DNA of 64,000 nt from Scatomorpha sp040765295 (GTDB lineage: Bacteria; Bacillota; Clostridia; Oscillospirales; Oscillospiraceae): NCBI GenBank assembly GCA_040765295.1, contig JAXGSB010000001.1, positions 620,001 to 684,000 of the forward strand, written 5' to 3'. Each line of letters opens with the position of its first letter. Position 1 is the first letter of the stretch. Made by a program: the position numbers and the translations under genes. This document shows positions 32,701-40,938 of the stretch, one piece after another. Below the pieces are notes generated by a model. The model was not told the origin of the DNA and did not search any database. It saw nothing but the letters and a program-made list of their open reading frames with translations.

Positions 32701-33548
32701 AAAGCTCCATTATAATAGCTCCAAACCCCAAACAGGATTTAGGGCTCGAATTTTCCAAAGAACTCAAAAACCGTCTGGACGAGAGAGGGTACAAGACAGA
32801 GATACTGCCTGTTTCCCCTTACGAAAAAGACAGCGAATTTCTCCTCAATGAAGAAGAGAAGTTAAGATACACAAAGCTCATTATACCTGTAGGCGGAGAC
32901 GGCACCATTATTCATGTTGCAAGAGGTGTCATGGGGACAGAGGTGCCTATACTCGGAGTCAACATGGGAAAGCTGGGTTTTATCTCCTCAGTGGAGAAAG
33001 ATGAATTCGACCTTATCTTTAAAGCTGCTGAGGGAAACTACAGACGCAGTCGGCGCATGCTCTTAGAGTGCGAGGTAATAAGAGACGGCAAAGAGGTTTA
33101 CGCCGAAACTGCAGTAAACGAGGTGATAGTCAAGAGTGATGTTAGCTGTGTGGGACTTTCCATAATGGCAGATGACAAGCGTATGTTCACTTTTTCGGGT
33201 GACGGGGTAATTGTGGCCACGCCCACAGGATCAACCGCCTATTCAATGTCTGCCGGAGGTCCGCTGGTAGAACCCGAGGCTGAGAACATACTTGTCACCC
33301 CGATTTGCGCCCACAACTTTGCCGCTGCCGCATTTGTTCTCTCCGACATCAGGACTGTAAGGGTGAATCCGAGCTTTGAGCAGGGTCAGAGAGTGCTTAT
33401 TTCAGCCGACGGCTTAAGCGGCATAGATTTTCTCGGCGGAGAAACGGTCTATTTCAGAAAATCAGACAAGCACATAGTTATAGCGGACATGGAAGCCAGA
33501 GGTTTCTATGATAAGGTGTTCAACAAACTAATGCCTAATCGAGAGTGA
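32697..33548 (+). CDS. nadK: NAD kinase
   Basis: This 283-residue enzyme phosphorylates NAD to NADP. The signature GGDGTI lies near residue 66, NMGKLGFISS near 90 and ATPTGSTAYSMSAGGP near 177; all are intact. Its place after tlyA and before argR-recN is the standard Firmicute order. The start ATG overlaps the tlyA stop (ATGA). Confidence 0.95.
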   Translation: MKSSIIIAPNPKQDLGLEFSKELKNRLDERGYKTEILPVSPYEKDSEFLLNEEEKLRYTKLIIPVGGDGTIIHVARGVMGTEVPILGVNMGKLGFISSVEKDEFDLIFKAAEGNYRRSRRMLLECEVIRDGKEVYAETAVNEVIVKSDVSCVGLSIMADDKRMFTFSGDGVIVATPTGSTAYSMSAGGPLVEPEAENILVTPICAHNFAAAAFVLSDIRTVRVNPSFEQGQRVLISADGLSGIDFLGGETVYFRKSDKHIVIADMEARGFYDKVFNKLMPNRE

Positions 33549-33555
33549 TGTAAAT

Positions 33556-34005
33556 ATGAAAAGAAAAAGACAAGATTTAATAATGAGAATAATCACCGAC
33601 AGCGAGATAGAGACACAAATCGAGCTCATGGAGGCTCTTAAACGAGAGGGAGTCAAAAGCACGCAGGCCACTCTTTCGCGCGATATCAAGGAGCTTATGC
33701 TTGTTAAGAGGCTTGGAGACAGCGGCAAATACCGATACACAATTTCCGGCAAAGCAAATTATGTAAACCACGAAGAGAAGCTGAAAAAAATATTTAAAGA
33801 GAGTGTCATATCCTGCGAGGTTGCAAACAGTCTTATAGTAATAAAGACTCTGCCGGGGCTTGCCAACGCCGCAAGCGCTGCAATTGATGCAGTGAATTTC
33901 GAGGGGGTCTATGGAACGGTTGCCGGTGACGACACGCTTTTCGTAGCCCTGCACGATAAAGAAGAAGCAATCAAGCTCTGCAAGCACATCAAGGAATACT
34001 TTTAG
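33556..34005 (+). CDS. argR: Arginine repressor ArgR
   Basis: This 149-residue regulator has an N-terminal winged helix (STQATLSRDIKELMLVKR) and a C-terminal hexamerisation and arginine-binding domain with GTVAGDDTLFVA. It represses arginine biosynthesis and often activates catabolism. No ARG box was searched for outside this locus. It stands between nadK and recN as in other clostridia. Confidence 0.94.
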   Translation: MKRKRQDLIMRIITDSEIETQIELMEALKREGVKSTQATLSRDIKELMLVKRLGDSGKYRYTISGKANYVNHEEKLKKIFKESVISCEVANSLIVIKTLPGLANAASAAIDAVNFEGVYGTVAGDDTLFVALHDKEEAIKLCKHIKEYF

Positions 34006-34019
34006 CCGAGAGGTAAAGA

Positions 34020-35711
34020 ATGCTCAGTACTCTGCGAATAGAAAACATTGCAGTAATAGAATCCGAAAAAATAGAATTCGGCAGCGGTCTCAATGTTCTA
34101 AGCGGTGAGACCGGTGCCGGGAAGTCTATTGTCATAGGCTCCTTAGAGGCAATTGTCGGCGGCAGAAAAACTCGGGAAATAATAAGATCAGGCACCGATT
34201 TTGCCAGAGTAACGGCAGTTTTTGAGACCGACGCCGCCTCCGAATGGCTCAAAGACAATGATATAAGTTCAGAGGAAGTCCTCATAATAAAGAGAAGCAT
34301 AACTGCCGACGGAAAGGGTCGTGCCAGTGTCAATGCCTCACCGGTGCTTATATCGCAGCTTAGGGACTTGGGTTCAAACCTCTTGGATATTCATGGGCAG
34401 AGTGAGCAGCGCGATTTAATTGACAGCAGAAGACACCTTTCCTACCTTGACAGCTTCGGTGACTATAGGCGGTTAATAGAAACATACAGGGAAAAATTTT
34501 CGGAATATAAAAGGACTTTCAGATCTCTGCAAAAGGCTCAAATCAGTGAGTCGGAAAAGGCTGAGAAAAAGGAACGCCTCGAGTTTCGAATAAGAGAAAT
34601 TGAGGCGCAGAGTATCGAACGCGGCGAAGAACAGAGGCTCAATGATAGAAGAGAGATAGTCCGCAATGCCGAAAAACTCCGAGAAAGTGTTACAGGGGCT
34701 TATGATCTTCTCTATGGCGCAGAGAATAACGTCTATGATAAACTCAGCTCGGCCCTGCTTAGCATAGAGGACGCATCAAGGTATGCAAGCGAGCTTGCCG
34801 AGATTTTGCCGGAACTCAGCAGCGCCTTGATAACAATAAACGAGAGCGCAAGCCGTGTAAATTCACTGAGAAACAGCTTGGATTTCAGCGCAGATGAGTA
34901 CGAGCAGCTTGAGCAGCGCTTAGCGGGCTTCAGATATCTTGAGAAAAAATACGGAGTCGAGGATGCAGACAAACTGCTCGACCTGCTCGCAGAATATAAA
35001 GCCGAACTCGAGGATATAGAGCTCTCGGGGGAGAGAGCAGAGGCGCTTGGCCGCGAGCTGGGCGAAAGGCGTTCAGAGCTTCAAAACCTCTGCGATAAGA
35101 TCAGAGCGGAACGAATAAGAACAGCCGAGATTCTGGAGGAGAAGCTCTGTGAGGAACTGCGTGAGCTCAGCATGCCCTCTGTGCGATTTAAGATAGATGT
35201 TGCAGAGCAGAAAAAGTTTGATGATAACGGCAAAGACAGTGTTGAGTTCCTGATTTCGGCAAACGTCGGTGAAAAACCGGCGCCGATGTCGAAGATAGCG
35301 TCAGGCGGCGAGCTTTCAAGAATTATGCTGGCCCTAAAGGGAATACTTGCGGAAAAAGACGAGGATCGTCTCATGGTCTTTGATGAGATCGACGAAGGAG
35401 TCTCAGGCATAGCTGCTCAAAAAGTCGGGGAAAAGTTGGCTAAATTGGCAAGGACCAGACAGATTATTTGTGTAACACATCTGCCTCAGATAGCCGCGAT
35501 GGCAGACAGACATTTCCTTATCGAAAAAACCGAGTCGTGCGGCAGAACCTACACAAAAATTAAAAAGCTTGACACTGCAGGCAGGACAAATGAAATTGCC
35601 AGAATGCACGGCGGTGCAAATATAAGCGAAGTTACCAGAAAGAGTGCACTTGAGCAGATTCAGGGCGCAAATAAATTTAAGGAGAATATTTATGGACAAG
35701 AAAAGATTTGA
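34020..35711 (+). CDS. recN: DNA repair ATPase RecN
   Basis: A 563-residue SMC-like repair protein that acts at double-strand breaks. It has Walker A GETGAGKSI near residue 33, a QSEQRDL motif, a central coiled coil (about 155-390), the signature SGGELSRIMLALK, and Walker B MVFDEIDEGVSG. It overlaps the next gene by 20 bp. In sporulating relatives spoIVB and spo0A follow recN; they do not here. Confidence 0.95.
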   Translation: MLSTLRIENIAVIESEKIEFGSGLNVLSGETGAGKSIVIGSLEAIVGGRKTREIIRSGTDFARVTAVFETDAASEWLKDNDISSEEVLIIKRSITADGKGRASVNASPVLISQLRDLGSNLLDIHGQSEQRDLIDSRRHLSYLDSFGDYRRLIETYREKFSEYKRTFRSLQKAQISESEKAEKKERLEFRIREIEAQSIERGEEQRLNDRREIVRNAEKLRESVTGAYDLLYGAENNVYDKLSSALLSIEDASRYASELAEILPELSSALITINESASRVNSLRNSLDFSADEYEQLEQRLAGFRYLEKKYGVEDADKLLDLLAEYKAELEDIELSGERAEALGRELGERRSELQNLCDKIRAERIRTAEILEEKLCEELRELSMPSVRFKIDVAEQKKFDDNGKDSVEFLISANVGEKPAPMSKIASGGELSRIMLALKGILAEKDEDRLMVFDEIDEGVSGIAAQKVGEKLAKLARTRQIICVTHLPQIAAMADRHFLIEKTESCGRTYTKIKKLDTAGRTNEIARMHGGANISEVTRKSALEQIQGANKFKENIYGQEKI

Positions 35712-36153
35712 GAAGGCCGTGAAAAACCATGACGGCGGAATGAACTGCGCCCAGGCGGTGCTGGCCTCACTCTCCGATAAAACCGGACTCAGCGAGCTCG
35801 ACTCTAAAAAACTTGCAGCATGCTTCGGCGGAGGAGTTCGAGCTAAGGAGCTCTGTGGAGCAGTAGCGGGAGCTGCCATGGCTTTGGGAATGTGTGTTGC
35901 AGAGGATGGCGTAGGTTCCAAGGAGTCCCGCTCTGCCGAGGCAATAAACGAATTTACGGCGCTCTTTAACGAAGAGTTTTCAAGCCTTCGCTGCGACGTG
36001 CTTGTCGAGAAAAACGGCAAGGAGCTATGCAAAAACTACATGGGATTTTCGGCAGAGGAAGCCGAGAAAATAATAGATAAGATGAAGGAAGAGGGAAGAA
36101 TAATATGGAATTATACGATGAACTTAGAGCAAGAGGCCTCATCGCCCAAGTAA
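35692..36153 (+). CDS. C_GCAxxG_C_C family redox protein
   Basis: This 153-residue protein belongs to the C_GCAxxG_C_C family, defined by a Cys pattern: MNCAQAVLASL near residue 20, CFGGGVRAKELCGAVAGAAMALGM at about 43-67, and later Cys residues (RCDVLV, LCKNYM). The Cys set suggests metal, haem or redox chemistry; no reaction is proven for the family. The ATG at 35692 has AAGGAGA and overlaps recN by 20 bp; the 3' end overlaps tyrS by 49 bp. The tight packing implies one transcript from recN to tyrS. Confidence 0.85.
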   Translation: MDKKRFEKAVKNHDGGMNCAQAVLASLSDKTGLSELDSKKLAACFGGGVRAKELCGAVAGAAMALGMCVAEDGVGSKESRSAEAINEFTALFNEEFSSLRCDVLVEKNGKELCKNYMGFSAEEAEKIIDKMKEEGRIIWNYTMNLEQEASSPK

Positions 36154-37328
36154 CCGATGAGGAAGAGATAAAAGAACTCATAAATAACGGCAAGGCTACT
36201 TTTTACATTGGTTTCGATCCGACAGCCGACAGTCTGCATGTCGGCCACTTTATGGCGCTCAGCTTTATGCGAAGACTGCAGAAGGCGGGAAACAAACCCA
36301 TTGCTCTGCTCGGAGGGGGCACCACGATGATAGGTGACCCGAGCGGCAGAACAGACATGAGAAACATGCTCACGAGAGAAACCATAGAGTACAATGCTGC
36401 GCGGTTTAAGGTACAGATGGAAAAATTCATAGATTTTTCCGAGGACAAGGCGCTCATGATAAACAATGCCGACTGGCTGCTTGAGCTGAATTATGTAAAC
36501 CTGCTCAGGGAGATTGGCGCCTGCTTTTCGGTAAACAATATGCTCAGAGCAGACTGCTATAAGCAGAGAATGGAAAGGGGCCTCTCGTTCTTAGAGTTCA
36601 ACTATATGATAATGCAGAGCTACGACTTTTTGCATCTTTTCAGGGAGTACAACTGCGTTATGCAGTGCGGCGGTGACGACCAGTGGTCCAATATTTTGGG
36701 CGGCACGGAGCTCATCAGGCGCAAAGAAGGCGCAAACGCCTACGGTATGACAATACAGCTCCTCCTCACATCCGACGGTAAAAAGATGGGTAAAACTCAG
36801 GCTGGAGCGGTTTGGCTCGATCCTGAAAAGACAAGCCCCTATGAGTTCTTCCAGTATTGGAGAAATATTGACGATTCCGATGTAATAAACTGCCTTAAGA
36901 AGCTTACAGATTTAAGTCTTGATGAGATTTCGGCAATGGAAAGCTGGGAGGGTCAAAAGCTCAACGAGGCTAAAGAGATTCTTGCATACAGACTCACAAT
37001 GCTTGTGCACGGCGAAGAAGAGGCGGAAAAAGCACTTTCCGCTGCGAGAGCTCTGTTCCAAAAGGGAACTCTGAGCGAGAACATGCCTCAAACGGTGCTG
37101 GATAAGAGCAATATCCCCGATGAGGGAATAGACATAATTTCACTTCTTGTCGAGAGCGGAGTGTGCACATCTCGATCCGACGCAAGGCGCCAGATTCAGC
37201 AAAACGCCATAAGTGTAGATGATGAAAAAATAGAGGATATGGAGCTCAGATATAATGTCAAAGAGCTTGAAGAGGGAATAGTTATAAAAAAGGGAAAGAA
37301 GACTTTTATGAGGGTTTCGATAGAATAA
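36105..37328 (+). CDS. tyrS: Tyrosyl-tRNA synthetase
   Basis: This 407-residue class I synthetase charges tRNA-Tyr. The HIGH motif appears as HVGH in PTADSLHVGHFMAL, the KMSKS loop as KMGKT, and a C-terminal S4 RNA-binding domain is present (residues about 345-405). GGAAGAGGGA lies before the ATG inside the preceding gene. No T-box leader is possible in this packed arrangement, so it is expressed with recN. Confidence 0.95.
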   Translation: MELYDELRARGLIAQVTDEEEIKELINNGKATFYIGFDPTADSLHVGHFMALSFMRRLQKAGNKPIALLGGGTTMIGDPSGRTDMRNMLTRETIEYNAARFKVQMEKFIDFSEDKALMINNADWLLELNYVNLLREIGACFSVNNMLRADCYKQRMERGLSFLEFNYMIMQSYDFLHLFREYNCVMQCGGDDQWSNILGGTELIRRKEGANAYGMTIQLLLTSDGKKMGKTQAGAVWLDPEKTSPYEFFQYWRNIDDSDVINCLKKLTDLSLDEISAMESWEGQKLNEAKEILAYRLTMLVHGEEEAEKALSAARALFQKGTLSENMPQTVLDKSNIPDEGIDIISLLVESGVCTSRSDARRQIQQNAISVDDEKIEDMELRYNVKELEEGIVIKKGKKTFMRVSIE

Positions 37329-37353
37329 GAAAAACAAGGTCGGGGTGACTTAT

Positions 37354-38658
37354 ATGAAAAAACTCACCGCACTCATCATTTTCGTTTTATTATTGTGCTC
37401 TCTTCCCGGAAGTTTAAGTTGTGCCCAGCCCGCAGATGCTTGGGACGATTTTCCGCCGCTTGACGTGCCATTTACTGTCGAAGGTTATGTCTGGCATGAC
37501 CTCAATCAAAACGGTCTCCGAGATGAGGGCGAGCCGTGCGTTCCCGGAATCACCGTTCGACTTTTCACTTGGGACAATAAAGGGGGAACAGGCATAAGCG
37601 GTTCTTCGGGATATTACAGCATAAAGGATATCTATGCCGACAGCTATATTGTTTCATTTGTAGATCCCAATAAAAACTATACAAAAGCCTCCACGCATGT
37701 GGGAGGTGTAAACACGGACTTAGATTCCGACTGCGGCGCGGAGATTGCCCTGAATGAAGATAATTCCCGCGTAGATATAGGTCTTATAAAGCTCTTTGTT
37801 CTGAGCGGGGAGGTCTATGAGGACCTCAATAAAAACGGACAGAGGGATGAGGAAGAGCCGCCGTTCGCAGCGGAAGTAAAGCTCGACTGGGGAGCAAACA
37901 CCTCGATAAACGACGATACCAAGATTGATAAAAGCAATTTTCGTTTCAAGGTTGCGGAGCTGAGAGCGACACTTTCGATTACGCCCTTAGATGCCGCATA
38001 TAAAATGCTGAGCGGCGAGGAGAGTTATGTAAGTGATATTGATTTTGCCGATGGCGACATCGTTGGCCTCAGCATCGGATTTGTGAAAAAAAGCTTAGAG
38101 CCGATCGAGACTCCCGAACCTACGGAATCTCCCGTTCCTACAGAAGGTCCTCTGCCGACGTCAGCGCCGGAGCCTGCAGAAAGTCCGAATCCGGCAGAGA
38201 CAAGCAAGCCCGCGGAAAGCTCTAAGCCTCCCGAGAGTTCGGGCACAACAGAAAGCTCCAAAGCATATGAACCGCCGACAGAAAAGAAGCTCCCGACGTA
38301 TGCGAGCGCTCAAGAGAAAAATAAAGATGAGTCGGAAGTCACAAAACGATATACCTCCAAGGGCAAAATATTCATAGTAGGCTCGGAGGTTTATTATTCA
38401 AGTGAAAATCTGAAAGAAAAGCTGTTTAATTCCGATATAGCAAAAAAAGCCCGCTTGGGAACCGCTCAAGACAGAATTCTTTTGGATGCTTTGCTTTGGA
38501 ATATAGAAAGCGATTTTGAGGGTTGGATATTTGTCAACGGAGCGCTCTACTACTGCGCGAGAGGCAGAACTATTCTCCACAGCGGATTTAAGCTTATAAA
38601 CGGCGACTATTACTATTTTGCGCCATCAGGCGAGGCTATTTTTATGCTTACGAGATAA
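37354..38658 (+). CDS. Secreted SdrB-domain surface protein
   Basis: This 434-residue protein has a signal peptide (first about 28 residues) and two Ca-binding-type SdrB/Cna_B-like modules. The first opens with GYVWHDLNQNGLRDEGEP and the second with GEVYEDLNKNGQRDEEEP. After residue 250 comes a long Pro/Ser/Thr/Glu linker (ETPEPTESPVPTE repeats), then a C-terminal 100-residue domain with Tyr-rich repeats (EVYYSSENL, ALYYCARG, DYYYFAPSG). There is no LPXTG anchor. Probably an envelope-bound or released adhesin or structural protein. The ATG at 37354 follows GGGGTGA. Confidence 0.8.
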   Translation: MKKLTALIIFVLLLCSLPGSLSCAQPADAWDDFPPLDVPFTVEGYVWHDLNQNGLRDEGEPCVPGITVRLFTWDNKGGTGISGSSGYYSIKDIYADSYIVSFVDPNKNYTKASTHVGGVNTDLDSDCGAEIALNEDNSRVDIGLIKLFVLSGEVYEDLNKNGQRDEEEPPFAAEVKLDWGANTSINDDTKIDKSNFRFKVAELRATLSITPLDAAYKMLSGEESYVSDIDFADGDIVGLSIGFVKKSLEPIETPEPTESPVPTEGPLPTSAPEPAESPNPAETSKPAESSKPPESSGTTESSKAYEPPTEKKLPTYASAQEKNKDESEVTKRYTSKGKIFIVGSEVYYSSENLKEKLFNSDIAKKARLGTAQDRILLDALLWNIESDFEGWIFVNGALYYCARGRTILHSGFKLINGDYYYFAPSGEAIFMLTR

Positions 38659-38718
38659 AAAATTATTTCCTCTGACAAATAAAATGTGACAATCTAAGCA
38701 TGTTATTTTACCGTCACA

Positions 38719-38853
38719 ACAAATTAATAAGACCTTTCCTCACCACCGGGTGGGGATGCGAAGAGGGATTCAAGACTTTGCCGTAGGAGGGGACGGAATA
38801 AATTTGAGCGATTAGAAGATAAAAAATCCAGTCGCTTTTTTTATGTCCAAATG
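38719..38853 (+). ncRNA. Structured intergenic RNA candidate ending in a terminator
   Basis: Four stems follow each other: CCTCACC/GGTGGGG, GCGAAG/CTTTGC, CCGT/ACGG with a GGAGGGG loop, and GCGATT/AGTCGC before seven Ts. It could be a small RNA, a leader of the disrupted repA gene, or chance structure. I matched it to no known riboswitch class. Confidence 0.3.
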
Positions 38854-38867
38854 AGAAGAGGTGTTTT

Positions 38868-39167
38868 ATGGGCTTTGACTATTTTTATAATCGTGAAGCG
38901 GAAAGATTCCTTTTTTATCGGATTCTTCATGTGTTCTTCGAGGAGTCGAAATTTAAGGCTCTATCCAGTGATGCCAAAATTCTAAATGTACTCTTCTTTC
39001 ATAGGATTATGCTTTTGCTTAAGAAAGGCTGGGTAGGTTTGATGAGCGCCTGCAAGTTCCGTTTGACCGTACCATACAGCGAGGAACGACGCATGTCGGC
39101 AAGTGAAGCGGCGAAGAAAACCAGCGTAAATGGCATGGGTAGAAGCGTTCACAAAAATCTGCTATAA
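38868..39167 (+). pseudogene. RepA_N replication initiator, truncated remnant
   Basis: The first 54 residues match the start of RepA_N initiators of plasmids and integrative elements: FDYFYNREAERFLFYRI, then FKALSSDAKILNVL and a KKGW end. After KKGW the text becomes basic and unrelated and the frame stops at 99 residues, against about 250-350 in the family. Residues inside the block have also drifted. GAGAAGAGGTG still precedes the ATG. It is the scar of a lost plasmid or ICE. Confidence 0.7.
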
Positions 39168-39253
39168 GTTTTTTTGAAGAATTTTTGAAAATGATGTAGT
39201 ATTCGCGGCTAAAACCGTAGTATATAGGTGAAGACGGAAAGGAGGCGATGCGA

Positions 39254-39814
39254 ATGATGGAAGATGCAAGAATCATTGATTTATTTTTCGAGCGTGACCA
39301 GCAGGCAATCCAAGAACTGGATACGAAATACGGCAAAGCGTGTCACAGGCTCTCATACAACATCGTGAACAACTGGCAAGATGCAGAGGAATGCGTCAAC
39401 GATGCTTATCTGGGTGCATGGAACACAATCCCACCAGTGAAGCCCGACCCGTTGCTGACCTACATCTGCAAAATCGTTCGGAACATTTCATTGAACATCT
39501 ATTACAGAAAGAAAGCAGCCAAACGAAGCAGCCACTATATGGTTGCTATGGAGGAAATCGAAGCCTGCATAGTAGCCCCCAACACAGTAGAAGCAGAGAT
39601 TGAAGCCAGAGAGTTAGCCCGTATCATCGAAAATTTTCTTGACACGCTGACCGTTGAAAATCGCGTTATCTTCATGCGCCGCTATTGGTTTTCCGATAGC
39701 TACAAGGACATTGCCGAATTTGTAGGGCTTACGGAGAAAAATATCTCCGTCCGGCTGACCCGCATTCGTGAGAAAATGAGGAAATATTTGATTGAAAGAG
39801 GGGTGTTTGTATGA
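39254..39814 (+). CDS. RNA polymerase sigma-70 family factor (ECF type)
   Basis: A 186-residue ECF-like sigma factor. Region 2 spans about 10-75 (DAEECVNDAYLGAWNTIPP) and region 4 about 125-180 (YKDIAEFVGLTEKNISVRLTRIREKMRKYL). It directs RNA polymerase to a small stress or envelope regulon. The ATG at 39254 has GGAGG 8 bp upstream; an ATG at 39248 is too close to it. It overlaps the membrane partner gene by 4 bp. Two GTAGTAT repeats 21 bp apart (39196 and 39217) lie in its upstream region and may be part of an autoregulated promoter. Confidence 0.9.
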   Translation: MMEDARIIDLFFERDQQAIQELDTKYGKACHRLSYNIVNNWQDAEECVNDAYLGAWNTIPPVKPDPLLTYICKIVRNISLNIYYRKKAAKRSSHYMVAMEEIEACIVAPNTVEAEIEARELARIIENFLDTLTVENRVIFMRRYWFSDSYKDIAEFVGLTEKNISVRLTRIREKMRKYLIERGVFV

Positions 39815-40362
39815 ATTCGAAGAAGTTTACCGAAGCCATGAGCGAGCTGGATGACAAGTATGTTGATGAAACTCTGTCCTACGAGAAATCGCATATATCG
39901 AAAACAAGACCCAAAAGAATTGGCGTATTGATTGCCGCTGTAATCACCGTATTAGCTCTTTGTGGTTTTGTAGCGTATGAGCTTGGACTATTCGACCCGT
40001 GGTTTCAGAAGCCATCTACTGATCCAATTCAGACTGTTCAAAGTGCGATTGAAGGTCAAGCCGATAAAGAGTATACAATTTGCGTGCGTGTATATGAAAT
40101 TGAAGTGAACGAAAGTGAAACAGAGCGTGTTATCAAAATGTACTCCGGCAGCGACCTTGCAAAAGAAAAAGGATGGACGGATGAATATCTGTCAAAGCAT
40201 TTTGTCGCAGTTTGGGCGAAATACTATGTAGAGTACGATCATACAAAAACTTTTATGGGCGATGGCTACACGGAGCAGTACTTCTATTTGGCTCAAGATG
40301 TGAAAACCGGAAAATGGGAGATTATTGACAATACTTCGCCAAACACAAGTGTAAGTCCATAA
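39811..40362 (+). CDS. Membrane-anchored anti-sigma-like protein
   Basis: This 183-residue protein has a cytoplasmic N-terminal segment (about 35 residues, KKFTEAMSELDDKYVDETL, a form common in ECF partners), one TM helix (about 38-58), and an extracellular domain with mixed beta/alpha text. It overlaps the sigma gene (ATGA), so it is the likely anti-sigma factor or signal receptor. Family beyond that is unclear. Confidence 0.75.
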   Translation: MNSKKFTEAMSELDDKYVDETLSYEKSHISKTRPKRIGVLIAAVITVLALCGFVAYELGLFDPWFQKPSTDPIQTVQSAIEGQADKEYTICVRVYEIEVNESETERVIKMYSGSDLAKEKGWTDEYLSKHFVAVWAKYYVEYDHTKTFMGDGYTEQYFYLAQDVKTGKWEIIDNTSPNTSVSP

Positions 40363-40938
40363 GATCAATATTCAGAGTGCAGTTGAAACTGCATTCTTTT
40401 TATGCCCTAAAACAAGAAAGGAGTGACTACACATGACGAAGAAGAACATGCCGCAGGCCTTTTTCCGATGGCAACAAGGGCGTATTATCCCATGCGTAGC
40501 AGCTGTATGTCTAATGGTATAGCATGCTTGCAAATGTCTTAAAGTAAGGAGAAAAGCCTATGTTTGGTATTTTCGATAAGATAGCAGAGTTTTTAAAGAC
40601 TTAATTATCGGAGGTATCCAAGAGAATTAGTAGAACAATATATAGAAAAAGTGATTGCATCGTTGGACGGAACTTATAGAGTGGAGCTAAGAAAATAGCT
40701 TCGCCTTTGGAATCTATAAACTGATTTGATTGAATAAAAAAGCGTATTTCGATAAAATGGGAGCAATAGAAACTTTAAGGAAATTCATGAAAGGTACTGA
40801 TGTGATTTATGGAATTTTTTTTAGCATTAACTTGACATCAGAGGGTACGGTATGCTTAAGCGGCATGTTGCAAGGCGGGGTTTTGGGTCTTTTTCGTTTT
40901 TGAACTGAGTGAAACTGTTGCAGAAAGGAAATATGCGT
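40363..40938. other. Decayed accessory stretch
   Basis: There is no full gene. Two good ribosome binding sites lead into very short frames: 29 codons from 40434 and 14 codons from 40560. A fragment reading PRELVEQYIEKVIASLDGTY (about 40629-40688) resembles the C-terminal text of mobile-element recombinases. TTGACA occurs at 40833. The stretch looks like eroded mobile DNA. Confidence 0.4.

Noticed and set aside
38719..38853. c-di-GMP (GEMM) riboswitch
   Set aside because: GGGATGCGAAG resembles part of the GEMM core, but the tetraloop-receptor and second helix blocks are missing.
40833..40874. MerR-type promoter before the aminotransferase
   Set aside because: TTGACA is present, but no convincing -10 at 19-20 bp spacing and no clear dyad was seen.
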